From Coleofasciculus sp937127375 (lineage in GTDB: Bacteria > Cyanobacteriota > Cyanobacteriia > Cyanobacteriales > Coleofasciculaceae): a DNA stretch of 64,000 bases. Under the pieces are notes generated by a model, which was not told where the DNA came from, searched no databases, and saw only the letters and a list, made by a program, of their open reading frames with translations. The stretch lies in assembly GCA_040218875.1 (NCBI GenBank), contig JAVJQP010000032.1, one strand, 5' to 3'. The translations under genes were made by a program, and so were the position numbers. Of the stretch, positions 51,525 to 59,573 are shown piece by piece (positions within the stretch are counted from its first letter, which is position 1; each line of letters opens with the position of its first letter).

Positions 51525-51556
51525 TTGTAGAGACGTTGCATGCAACGTCTCTACAA
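51525..51556. repeat. 32-bp perfect palindrome (GAGACGTTGCATGCAACGTCTC)
   Basis: TTGTAGAGACGTTGCA followed by its exact complement, the longest member of the GAGACG palindrome family. Two smaller hairpins lie just upstream: CCTTGGGTT-CA-AACCCAAGG (about 51448-51468) and AGTCAGCT-AA-AGCTGACT (about 51484-51502). No gene is seen in 51326-51578. Confidence 0.9.
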
Positions 51557-51578
51557 TCTCGCCAAATACGGTGACAAC

Positions 51579-52154
51579 CTAGCCAATCTCTTCGTCTGTG
51601 GTATCTGCGACAAGATTGATGTCTCGTCGTATCCACCGCCAAATAAATTTTTGTTGTTCAGGTGAGAAGCCACATCGATCCATTTCGGCTTGCACTTTAT
51701 CATCGGCTACTGGTTCAAAACGTGCAATTAATACCCAGCGGATACCACCGAAAAAATACCAATCATTTTCTTGAAGCTCATCAACAAGGAAAGGGGCATC
51801 ATTCGGGTATGATATTTGCTCCAATTCTAATGCTGTAGACAATACTGCAAATACTCCGAATATGGCATCAGAACCTTGCTCCAAAGATTTCTGTAAATGC
51901 TCTCCATAAAAGTAGCCAATCTCTGATAATATTTCCGTGTCATATCTATCTCTACTAATCCAAGGTTGTGAAGACGTAAGTAAAATTTCACCTATTCTTA
52001 TTAAGTCATTTGGTTCACTCTCATCCCCAGTTGTTTTGTCAGTCAAGTTGGGGTAATTATTCATAAATCCTATTAAACATACAGCAACAGAAGTATAACC
52101 ATCTGGAAATAGAGAAAACATAGCATCCCAAAAAAGACTATCTACACCATGCAA
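51579..52154 (-). CDS. Unknown protein in frame with the upstream NACHT gene (possible C-terminal part)
   Basis: The 191-residue frame from TTG 52154 ends EEIG. It is not a recognised family; it is mostly helical (YFYGEHLQKSLEQGSDAIFG, CGFSPEQQKFIWRWIRRDIN). The same frame is open upstream without ATG or GTG as far as the stop of the NACHT gene (TAA at 52215-52217), reading FLTCHIAWNEGILSLENLIN. So either this gene starts at TTG 52154, which has no ribosome-binding site, or it is the tail of a longer NACHT protein split by one stop codon. Confidence 0.5.
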   Translation of the reverse strand: MHGVDSLFWDAMFSLFPDGYTSVAVCLIGFMNNYPNLTDKTTGDESEPNDLIRIGEILLTSSQPWISRDRYDTEILSEIGYFYGEHLQKSLEQGSDAIFGVFAVLSTALELEQISYPNDAPFLVDELQENDWYFFGGIRWVLIARFEPVADDKVQAEMDRCGFSPEQQKFIWRWIRRDINLVADTTDEEIG

Positions 52155-52214
52155 ATTAATTAAATTTTCAAGAGAAAGTATTCCTTCGTTCCAAGCTATA
52201 TGGCAAGTAAGAAA

Positions 52215-54527
52215 TTATTTCGGATACAGTTGCTCCATGCAGTCATAACAAGCATCGAAAATATTTTGAGAGACACTTTGCCAAAGATGTGAGCTAATCT
52301 CAAAAATAACAATGGCTTCACGTTCATCACTATTCTTCTTAAATCGTTCGATCAGTAATTTCTCTAAAGTATTGTCAATAGTTCCTTGATTCTCAGTTGC
52401 AGCATTGAGCAGTAAAGTTTTTCCCGATCTTAGAAAGTTTATGGAAGACCCCTGTGAATACTCATCTAGATTGATCAGTTTAATTCCTAACTCTACTAAG
52501 TATTCAATACAAGCTGTAGTAATCTTCCGAGTCACCTTGGGACTGGGAACCATAAACTCTAAACATCGTGCCGCAAAAGACAGTAAATTTTCTACTTCCT
52601 CCGCTTCAGCCTCACGAACGGCATAAAGAACAGTAGTGAGTAATTTATCCCCAGCGCCTTCAGAATTCTTACCTTTGATCTGAAAAGCCAATTGTGCGAC
52701 AACATCCCATTCCTTGTTGGCAATCTTGGGCAAAAGAAACTCGGCTAACTCTTTAGCTGTCTCCTGAGTTCTAAATAAATAGAGTGCGGTAAAATATTCG
52801 AGAAAAGTACGATGGGTAAATTGATAAAGTTCCTCACCATCTGCCGTTGTTCCTATCCCTGTAAATACCCACGCCCGCCCCCGACAGAATTGGATAAACT
52901 CACGCGCCGCCCTTTCTGCTTGATCGCGGTCATCAAAACGATGTTCCAACAAATAGTCAGAGAGTTTAGCAATAAGCTGACGTTCGGTTACGCCTCCCTG
53001 TAAACCTTCATCCGCATAAAGCCAATACGCCAGATATGCAATCGCTGGTCGAATATTATCCTCGAAGCGAAACTCAACCGGAATATCTCGATTTTTATCC
53101 CATTTCTCAAACAACATTTCGGCGCATTTTTCATACACCTCCGGGCGATTTCGGGGAATGTAACCTTCGCGCCGATAGAGGTTACACATCAACGCTAACA
53201 TCAGCGGATTAGAACGCAAATCGGAGACGAATTGGCTTTCCTTTATAAATGCTTCTCCCTTTTCTTCCGGTTCCTCGTTGACCTTAAACCATGTCGTGAC
53301 ATATTCTTTGACTTGATTGTCATCAAAGGGAGCCAGCCGAAAAACCTCAAATTTTTCGGGGTCAAGAGGTGCTTGCTCATAACCCACTTCTCTGGATGTC
53401 ACTAGCACGGGTACTGAGGGATAGAGATTACAGAACAATTCAATATCGCTGCTAATTTCCCGGCGATAGCGAGTATCCAGTAGTTCGTCTAATCCATCAA
53501 AAATAACCACAACTCGACCCGTCAATAGTAAATAGTCAAAGGCTCCAAACGGTGGCGGTGTTTGATAATCAGAATTCGCTTTTGTTTCGATATATTGTAC
53601 GATGGAACAGTTGATTTGTTTCTTCTTTGCGCCATAATCCCGCAGGATGACCAGGATTGGTGTAACTTGTCTATCCGCAAAGGGGCGTTCTGAATAGCAG
53701 GTTGCTAAAACATGGGCAAATTTTTGGGTAAAGGTGGATTTACCGCCACCCGGATTTCCCAGCAGGACAACGCGATAAATGCTATGGAGAAAGGTTGTAA
53801 TTTTTAGGGATTCTGGTTGATTGCTTTGTTTGGTGGGAGTTGGGATAAAGTTGGGACAAACATAGAGGCGATTAATGGGGAGTTTCTGCGCCTTATCGAA
53901 ATCGGGGGGAATAATATATTTGTGGCGTTCTCTAACTTGCTGGCGATAGTTTTCCTCAAAGGTTAGAATTGCTTTAATATCGGGTTTTTGTGGCGCTGTT
54001 AATAGGTTAAGCGTCTTTTGAATCGTCGCCAGTTCATCCCGCACGATTTGATGACGGAATGCTGATTTTGCCTCATGCGCGGCGAGTCTACCCTGATCAA
54101 TGGCGATCTGTAGCGCTTCTTCACATCCCTCAATCAGATCATCTAAAATATGATTAGCTGCGTCTTGCAGTTCAAATTCTGGGATGTTGGTATAGTAGGA
54201 GAATGCGGCTAACCATTCCTGACGGATCAGTTCAAATTTATTTTGAGGATTATCTGAAAGCTTGGCGGCGTAAATGTGACGGATTATGGTTTCGGCGGGT
54301 GGAGATTCCAGAAATAAACAAATTTGGTCAATTTCGGCGGGTTCATAACATTGGATTCGTTCTGATACTGTCTCGGCGGCTTTTTGGAGAACGGGTTGTA
54401 AGGCGGTTTCATTGAGTTTGCGGCGTTCTAGGATTTCTTCGCCAATGAGATGTTTTCCTATCTGACGACTGACTGGTGTGAGAAGTGGGGAGAGTCCTTT
54501 GGCAATTAGGGTTAAGTTTGGCTCCAT
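52215..54527 (-). CDS. NACHT-domain STAND NTPase
   Basis: The 770-residue product has an N-terminal helical region (1-200), then a NACHT module. Walker A is GNPGGGKST (257-265), Walker B with the NACHT-type extension is VVIFDGLDELLD (340-351), and a sensor region contains VPVLVTSREVGYEQAP. The winged-helix part is at about 510-570 (FTHRTFLEYFTALYLFRTQE), followed by helical repeats to the end. In bacteria such proteins are signalling switches, and several are antiviral (bNACHT). There is no fused effector and no neighbouring defence gene, so a defence role is inference. See the following ORF for a possible split C terminus. Confidence 0.85.
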   Translation of the reverse strand: MEPNLTLIAKGLSPLLTPVSRQIGKHLIGEEILERRKLNETALQPVLQKAAETVSERIQCYEPAEIDQICLFLESPPAETIIRHIYAAKLSDNPQNKFELIRQEWLAAFSYYTNIPEFELQDAANHILDDLIEGCEEALQIAIDQGRLAAHEAKSAFRHQIVRDELATIQKTLNLLTAPQKPDIKAILTFEENYRQQVRERHKYIIPPDFDKAQKLPINRLYVCPNFIPTPTKQSNQPESLKITTFLHSIYRVVLLGNPGGGKSTFTQKFAHVLATCYSERPFADRQVTPILVILRDYGAKKKQINCSIVQYIETKANSDYQTPPPFGAFDYLLLTGRVVVIFDGLDELLDTRYRREISSDIELFCNLYPSVPVLVTSREVGYEQAPLDPEKFEVFRLAPFDDNQVKEYVTTWFKVNEEPEEKGEAFIKESQFVSDLRSNPLMLALMCNLYRREGYIPRNRPEVYEKCAEMLFEKWDKNRDIPVEFRFEDNIRPAIAYLAYWLYADEGLQGGVTERQLIAKLSDYLLEHRFDDRDQAERAAREFIQFCRGRAWVFTGIGTTADGEELYQFTHRTFLEYFTALYLFRTQETAKELAEFLLPKIANKEWDVVAQLAFQIKGKNSEGAGDKLLTTVLYAVREAEAEEVENLLSFAARCLEFMVPSPKVTRKITTACIEYLVELGIKLINLDEYSQGSSINFLRSGKTLLLNAATENQGTIDNTLEKLLIERFKKNSDEREAIVIFEISSHLWQSVSQNIFDACYDCMEQLYPK

Positions 54528-54599
54528 GGTTGTATGCTATGGGAGTTATGATAGGAATAATTCTATAGTAGTAGATGCGTGAGTTTGATCGGCGCTAAA

Positions 54600-54647
54600 G
54601 CGCAACTACAAGCGCAACTACAAGCGCAACTACAAGCGCAACTACAA
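54600..54647. repeat. 12-bp tandem repeat (GCGCAACTACAA) x4
   Basis: Four perfect copies of GCGCAACTACAA. They are preceded by GGCGCTAAA, resembling one half of the dispersed repeat at 36105-36155. They lie 20 bases before the next gene and may affect its leader length. Confidence 0.95.
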
Positions 54648-54668
54648 ACTTTTTTATGACAGGGAATT

Positions 54669-55523
54669 ATGAAGGTTAGTTTTGGTTTTGGGTACATCGC
54701 CAGCCTGATTCTATTGGCTAGTTATCCGGTGCTGACAATATTGACAGAAGCGACTCCTGCTGTAGCGGATGATACGGGAGTGATTCGGAAAGTTGTACTC
54801 CTGGATTTATGGGAAAGGGGGAATGGGTTTCGGTTGTCTCCAGAAGTTACTCAAATTACAGTTGTTGAGAATTACGCGATCGCGCACTGGTTTTGGGACA
54901 ATAGTACTGGGGAGACGGTTGTTATAAATCAGAATAATCAATGGCAAGCGATCGCGTCAACCCAAACTCCATTTACTCCTAGCACCCTGGCGAGTTATGG
55001 GATTCCTCGTCAGATGGCGCGACAGTTAATTAATCGCGATCGCGCTAATCCCAACACACCGTCAGAACAACCTCCGGTAGCGAATCTATTCACCCCTGTC
55101 TTACCGCAACTCCAGCAACAAACCGATACCTTAATTTTATTACCCAGCCAAATGCCGAAGTTTAGACAGCGGATTTATGTAAATAGTTTTAGGTCACCCA
55201 ATACCTATAGTATTGCCTTAAGGTTAAAGCAAAACTGCGATGGAATCCCGGATTGTACTGTAGGTGCATTTAGCGCCACGCCAGTGAATTCGCAGTATTC
55301 CCCTGACGATGAATTCATTAAAAAAATTCCCCTCACCAATGGAATCTGGGGATACTTTACACCGAGTCGATGTCAGGGTTTTTGTACACCATCGGTGATT
55401 GAATGGGTGTGGCAAGATACCCATTATCGAATGGCATTAAAAGGGATGGGTCCAGATGTCAATCAAGCCGAAGCGATGATGGTTAACATAGCTAATTCTG
55501 CGATCGAAGCAGGACCCCGTTAA
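54669..55523 (+). CDS. Exported protein of unknown function (284 aa)
   Basis: The N-terminal signal sequence (FGYIASLILLASYPVLTILT ... AVADD) predicts export. The mature protein has an N-terminal beta-rich region (VTQITVVENYAIAHWFWDN). A linker follows, then a C-terminal region with four cysteines (CDGIPDCTVG, CQGFCTPSV) likely forming two disulfides. I do not recognise the family. The start ATG follows GACAGGGAATT, a plausible ribosome-binding site. Function unknown. Confidence 0.7.
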   Translation: MKVSFGFGYIASLILLASYPVLTILTEATPAVADDTGVIRKVVLLDLWERGNGFRLSPEVTQITVVENYAIAHWFWDNSTGETVVINQNNQWQAIASTQTPFTPSTLASYGIPRQMARQLINRDRANPNTPSEQPPVANLFTPVLPQLQQQTDTLILLPSQMPKFRQRIYVNSFRSPNTYSIALRLKQNCDGIPDCTVGAFSATPVNSQYSPDDEFIKKIPLTNGIWGYFTPSRCQGFCTPSVIEWVWQDTHYRMALKGMGPDVNQAEAMMVNIANSAIEAGPR

Positions 55524-55929
55524 TGCACTTATATTATCGTCCGTTGCTCTTGCCTACTTCACAGTAATTTCGGTGGAATGTCGCTGACTTATATAGCCAG
55601 GAAATAAATTTCTGCGTTAAAGCTTAAGTAAGCTAAAACTTACTACATTAAAAGGTTTTAACCCGTTTTAACGGGTTTTAGCTTTTAGCCCGAACTTGAG
55701 TTCCGGGCTGGCTATTCTAAGGCTTGGGGTGATTTACCAGACGTAATGAGTAAGTCATCGGGATAAGGGAGGGACAGGGTACGCATGGTTGTCTCTGTGG
55801 TGAAAAGACGTGTGAGGTAGGCTGTGGCTCAATTCTAGCTTCTACACAACGCTTTGATTTGAGGGATGCATATTAACATAGGTTAGCCCAAGTCTAGGAT
55901 ATTAACGTAGGTTTTGAGAACAAAACACG
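55524..55929. other. Intergenic region with small palindromes and a UPF0175 relic
   Basis: Contains AACCCGTTTTAACGGGTT and GCCCGAACTTGAGTTCCGGGC hairpins at about 55660-55710, and AAGTAAGCTAAAACTTACT just before. These abut the UPF0175 relic at 55712-55786. The last 140 bases are gene-free and hold the leader of the TPR gene. Confidence 0.6.
55712..55786 (-). pseudogene. UPF0175 (antitoxin-like) N-terminal relic
   Basis: The minus-strand ATG at 55786 reads MRTLSLPYPDDLLITSGKSP, then QALE and a stop. This matches the start of UPF0175 proteins (small HTH antitoxin-like, normally about 85 residues). The remainder is replaced by palindromic repeats. The partner toxin is not visible. Confidence 0.45.
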
Positions 55930-57804
55930 ATGACAGACTCTTTACCATTACGCGATCGCTGTTTTAAACTGATTGATGAAATTGTCGCCGCGACGCTGAA
56001 AGGCAAAATCCGATCCAAGCGACAGGTTTACCAAACGCTGGCGTCAGGTGTCAGCAGTGGAACCGGGGAAATGTTTGAACGCTGTCTGGATGAACGTCAC
56101 AACACCACTCAGGAACAAATCGATAATCCGGCTAGTGAACTCAAACAGGCTAAAGCGATACGGGCGCAGAGGGCGCTGAATATGATTAGCAGCGAATGGG
56201 AACGGGTACAGCAGGAGAATCAGGTGTCTGAGGCGATCGCTACCGCTATCCAGGGAATTACTCAAGCTGATCAGAGTGAACGGTTAACTGCTTGGCTGCG
56301 TGCGATCGATCCGAATCGAGAACCTGTCCTGAATCTATCTCAATTGGCTCAATTAGCCAAAACACTTCAGCAGGAAGCATCCACTAGTTCTGATCGCGAT
56401 CGCGCCAGGGAACTTGAACAGATAGCCCAAGGAATTACTGGGGGGTTAGCCGCTTGGGGAAATTTGGAAAATGATTTAGTAAGCTGGATTTATGAGCAAA
56501 GTCAGGGTTCCCTGGGATTTGAGGAACTCGCTGAACAACGAGGTCCTTGGGGACTCTGGGCAAAAAAGGTAAATCGCCCTCTACCTAAGTCATTATTCCA
56601 AGCGCTGGCGTATAATCAACCCCTCGATGAATGGATTCGCCAACAACCAACCTTAGAACTGGATGCTTGGGTAGAATTAACAGTTGTTCTGCAATGGTTG
56701 CAAAGTCGGTTAGTTCAGTGGTTTGATCAACGAGTCTATAACTCCAAAATGGGGGCGAGACTCTCGATTTCCACCTTTATCGTATTTGCGGTAATCTGGT
56801 CACAACTTGCCCTGGCATTAAATCAAGCAACGGTTCCCCAACGAGAACGCTTGATCGATAGTTGTTTTCAGGCGACGCTGCAAATTCTCCGCACCTTTAC
56901 CCAACGGGAATATTTTCCCCTGTATGGCGGTGTTTTTGCCTCGTTAAATGGGAATTATCTGCGGAATGCGATGGATTACCTGGATGAACCCTTACGGCGC
57001 GTCGAGGGAACTGAAGAGAAAGCGCGAATTCTTACGTTATTAGGCTATTCCCAACGGGCGCAAGGTCGATATAATCGGGCAATACAATTCCATGAGCACG
57101 CCTTAGACATTGCCCGTTCAGCGAGCGATCGCGTCTGTGAGATTGCCAATTACAATCACTTAAGCCGTATTTGTGTGGCACAGAAAAATTATGCTGAGGC
57201 GATTAATTATAGCCAACGGGCATTGATTTTAGCACGGCAAGCCGGGGATAAATTAGGTGAAGCCAACGCCTTGGCGAATTTAGGCTATAGTGAGGTCTTT
57301 CAAGCCCAACAACAAGCCCTTGATCCCGATGTCTACGAAAGCGCCATCATGTATCTGCAACAAGGGCGGCAATTGTTAGAACGATTAGGCGATCGTCAAA
57401 GTCAAGCCCTATGTTTATGTAGTTTGGGGATTGCTTATGTGGTTATGCAACAACCGCAAGAGGCGATTACTTATTTAGAACAAGGGTGGCAAGCCGCACA
57501 ATTTTCTGGGGATTTGTATTTACAGGGACTTAATTTAGCGTATCTAGCGCAAGCCTACTATCAGTTACAAAACTGGAGTAAAACGATTTACACAGGTAGT
57601 TTGGGCGGATATTTATTGGAGCAGATTGGGACAGAATACTGGCGCAAAGCCGTAGGATTACTGACTATTTTGCAGGGGCAATTGGGAGGGGAAGTATTCC
57701 AAGAACTCCTACAGCAGCAGCGGTCAAAAATTATTCCTTTAATTGGGGTAGATGGGTATGATTACCTGCCAGAATTATTGGAAAAATATCGAAATTCGAT
57801 GTGA
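55930..57804 (+). CDS. TPR-repeat protein of unknown function (624 aa)
   Basis: The N-terminal 220 residues are helical and charged (DSLPLRDRCFKLIDEIVAAT, KGKIRSKRQVYQTLASG). A central hydrophobic stretch (ISTFIVFAVIWSQLALAL, about 277-294) may be a buried helix or a membrane segment. From about residue 365 tetratricopeptide repeats follow (LLGYSQRAQGRYNRAIQFHE, NHLSRICVAQKNYAEAINYS, SLGIAYVVMQQPQEAITYLE, NLAYLAQAYYQLQNWSKTIY), suggesting protein-protein interaction. It is reminiscent of the TPR halves of cyanobacterial CHAT or STAND proteins, but no effector domain is present. The leader is gene-free. Confidence 0.78.
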   Translation: MTDSLPLRDRCFKLIDEIVAATLKGKIRSKRQVYQTLASGVSSGTGEMFERCLDERHNTTQEQIDNPASELKQAKAIRAQRALNMISSEWERVQQENQVSEAIATAIQGITQADQSERLTAWLRAIDPNREPVLNLSQLAQLAKTLQQEASTSSDRDRARELEQIAQGITGGLAAWGNLENDLVSWIYEQSQGSLGFEELAEQRGPWGLWAKKVNRPLPKSLFQALAYNQPLDEWIRQQPTLELDAWVELTVVLQWLQSRLVQWFDQRVYNSKMGARLSISTFIVFAVIWSQLALALNQATVPQRERLIDSCFQATLQILRTFTQREYFPLYGGVFASLNGNYLRNAMDYLDEPLRRVEGTEEKARILTLLGYSQRAQGRYNRAIQFHEHALDIARSASDRVCEIANYNHLSRICVAQKNYAEAINYSQRALILARQAGDKLGEANALANLGYSEVFQAQQQALDPDVYESAIMYLQQGRQLLERLGDRQSQALCLCSLGIAYVVMQQPQEAITYLEQGWQAAQFSGDLYLQGLNLAYLAQAYYQLQNWSKTIYTGSLGGYLLEQIGTEYWRKAVGLLTILQGQLGGEVFQELLQQQRSKIIPLIGVDGYDYLPELLEKYRNSM

Positions 57805-57959
57805 TTGGTCATTGGTCATTCGTCATTGGTCATACTCGTGAGTATCCAAGCACCCAATTATGTCATTCTGAATGGAGCGAAGCGGAATGAAGAATCTCTA
57901 CCAGATGCTGATGTTAGTTCCTCGCTACAGCTAAAATAGTGGAATAAATAGTTTGAATC

Positions 57960-58358
57960 ATGATATTAGGGTTTGACCCAGGACGAGATAAATGTGGTTT
58001 AGCCGTGAAAGGCAAAGACCAAGAGATTTCCTATCATCAAGTGATCCCATCCGATCAGGCGATCGCAACCATTAAACGATTATCTCAGCAGTTTCCCATT
58101 GAGACAATTGTCATGGGGAACCAAACCACCTCTAAGCAATGGCAAGGGAAAATTCGAGAAGTCATTTCCGCCCCTATTCCCATTGTCTTAGTCGATGAAC
58201 GCTATAGTACATTAGAAGCCCGCGATCGCTATTGGCAAATGTATCCTCCCAAGGGACTCCAACGCCTGATTCCCCAGGGGATGCGCCAGCCGCCTCGACC
58301 GATTGATGATATTGTCGCTATCTTGCTGATTGAGCGTTACTTACAAACTCAGACCTAA
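57960..58358 (+). CDS. RuvX/YqgF-like RNase H-fold nuclease
   Basis: A compact 132-residue protein with the RuvX/YqgF layout. ILGFDPGRDKCGLAVKG has the first acidic residue, Asp6. FPIETIVMGNQTTSKQW is a core strand, PIVLVDERYSTLEARDRYW the second acidic site, and RPIDDIVAILLIERYL the last. YqgF processes pre-16S rRNA in enterobacteria; cyanobacteria often have this extra divergent paralogue, and its exact job is unknown. The last codons and stop (CAAACTCAGACCTAA) are incorporated as the first bases of the tandem repeat unit that follows. Confidence 0.85.
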   Translation: MILGFDPGRDKCGLAVKGKDQEISYHQVIPSDQAIATIKRLSQQFPIETIVMGNQTTSKQWQGKIREVISAPIPIVLVDERYSTLEARDRYWQMYPPKGLQRLIPQGMRQPPRPIDDIVAILLIERYLQTQT

Positions 58359-58778
58359 AAATTAGGTCAGGGCGGGTTTTGAACAAACGTTATCATCAAT
58401 AGCGATACCAAAGTCCCTAAACCTGCCCCTACAACCTCAGACCTAAAAATTGGGTCAGGGCGGGTTTTGAACGTTATCATCAATAGCGATACCAAAGTCC
58501 CTAAACCTGCCCCTACAAACTCAGACCTAAAAATTAGGTCAGGGCGGGTTTTGAACAAACGTTATTATCAATAGCGATACCAAAGTCCCTAAACCTGCCC
58601 CGACAACCTCAGACCTAAAAATTAGGTCAGGGCGGGTTTTGAACGTTATCATCAATAGCGACACCAAAGTCCCTAAACCCGCCCCGACAACCTCAGACCT
58701 AAAAATTAGGTCAGGGCGGGTTTTGAACAAACGTTATCATCAATAGCGACACCAAAGTCCCTAAACCCGCCCCTACAA
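58346..58778. repeat. Five-copy tandem array of the GGGCGGGTTT element (long/short units alternating)
   Basis: The unit is about 82-87 bases, beginning ACTCAGACCTAAAAATTAGG and ending in AAACC(T/C)GCCCC. Copies 1, 3 and 5 contain GAACAAACGTTAT while copies 2 and 4 have GAACGTTAT, 4 bases shorter. Each copy also has the hairpin GACCTAA-AAA-TTAGGTC. The first copy overlaps the stop codon of the RuvX-like gene, so later units duplicate the end of that reading frame. Confidence 0.95.
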
Positions 58779-58822
58779 ACCATGTTTCCTCGAAAGCTGT
58801 GAAGGGTTAACCCTCAACACTC

Positions 58823-59086
58823 TTATAATTCCGCCCGAATAGTAAACGCATAATCTCCTCCTGGTTCCAACTGGTAATCGCAACGCTCTAAAAATCGACC
58901 CAGTGGTTCTTGAATTAAAGCACGTCCCAAAGCAGGTCTGACGACTAACTGACCTTGACGGAAACGCCATTGAAACTGCCACTCATAAGCAGCCGCTTGA
59001 ACATCTCCTTCAATTTTGCCCTGTTGCCAAGAGTGCTGGGTAATCCGAACGTAGGCAGTGGTTTCCGGTAAATTCTTAGAACTCAC
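58823..59086 (-). CDS. DUF3146 family protein
   Basis: An 87-residue cyanobacterial protein (LPETTAYVRITQHSWQQGKI, EWQFQWRFRQGQLVVRPALG, EPLGRFLERCDYQLEPGGDY). I recognise it as DUF3146, for which no function is known to me. The complete frame is flanked by repeats on one side and by a decayed Uma2 gene on the other. Codon use is regular. ATG 59086 is the start; the family starts at a similar place. Confidence 0.75.
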   Translation of the reverse strand: MSSKNLPETTAYVRITQHSWQQGKIEGDVQAAAYEWQFQWRFRQGQLVVRPALGRALIQEPLGRFLERCDYQLEPGGDYAFTIRAEL

Positions 59087-59184
59087 AGCTAAACCTATTC
59101 AGCTTAAACATTATTCTGGATGCAGCTTAGGGCGCACAAGTCCAGATTCGAGCATTTTATACTAAACTACCGGAAAATCCGTGA

Positions 59185-59370
59185 TTGTCAACTCTGGAAC
59201 TGAAACCGTTTGATCTTAAACATCGACAACTGCACGTTTTTCGTCAACCGACTCCAGACGGTTATCAAAGTGAAGTAATTCTGGCAGAAGATGCGAGTGT
59301 TTCGCCGTTGCAATTTCCCAGTTATACGATTACAGTTTCTGAGCTATTACCGCCAGTGATTGAATCGTAA
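59185..59370 (+). pseudogene. Uma2 (DUF820) C-terminal fragment
   Basis: The 61-residue frame (LELKPFDLKHRQLHVFRQPT, PDGYQSEVILAEDASVSPLQ, FPSYTITVSELLPP) matches the C-terminal beta-strands of Uma2 proteins, which usually have RQP-x-x-GY-x-S and SPL-x-FP. The catalytic core is missing and only a TTG start is available. It is a relic. Confidence 0.7.
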
Positions 59371-59386
59371 GTAGATCCAGAAATTG

Positions 59387-59455
59387 TAGGGGCGCATGGC
59401 GTGCGCCGGATTCAATCAGCCACATTGAATTCCTAAACCCGCCCCGACAATGATA
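59387..59455. repeat. Degenerate GTAGGGGCG...CCCGCCCCGAC element
   Basis: Begins TTGTAGGGGCGCATGGCGTG and ends CTAAACCCGCCCCGACAATG. The right half matches the dispersed GGGCGGGTTT family; the left half has a GCGCATGGCGTGCGC core resembling the 33063/43971 palindromes, so the two repeat families may be nested here. Confidence 0.6.
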
Positions 59456-59573
59456 TTGGTATCCCCCTAAACCTAATCTAGGTTGCACCACAAGACGATC
59501 CGCGATCGCTATAGCGGATTCATCCCCATTGCCAAATTCGGTACACTGAAAAAAATAAATAGTATAGGAGGGG

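Noticed and set aside
58346..58778. CRISPR array
   Set aside because: Units are contiguous copies of one element with no unique spacers, and no cas gene is near.
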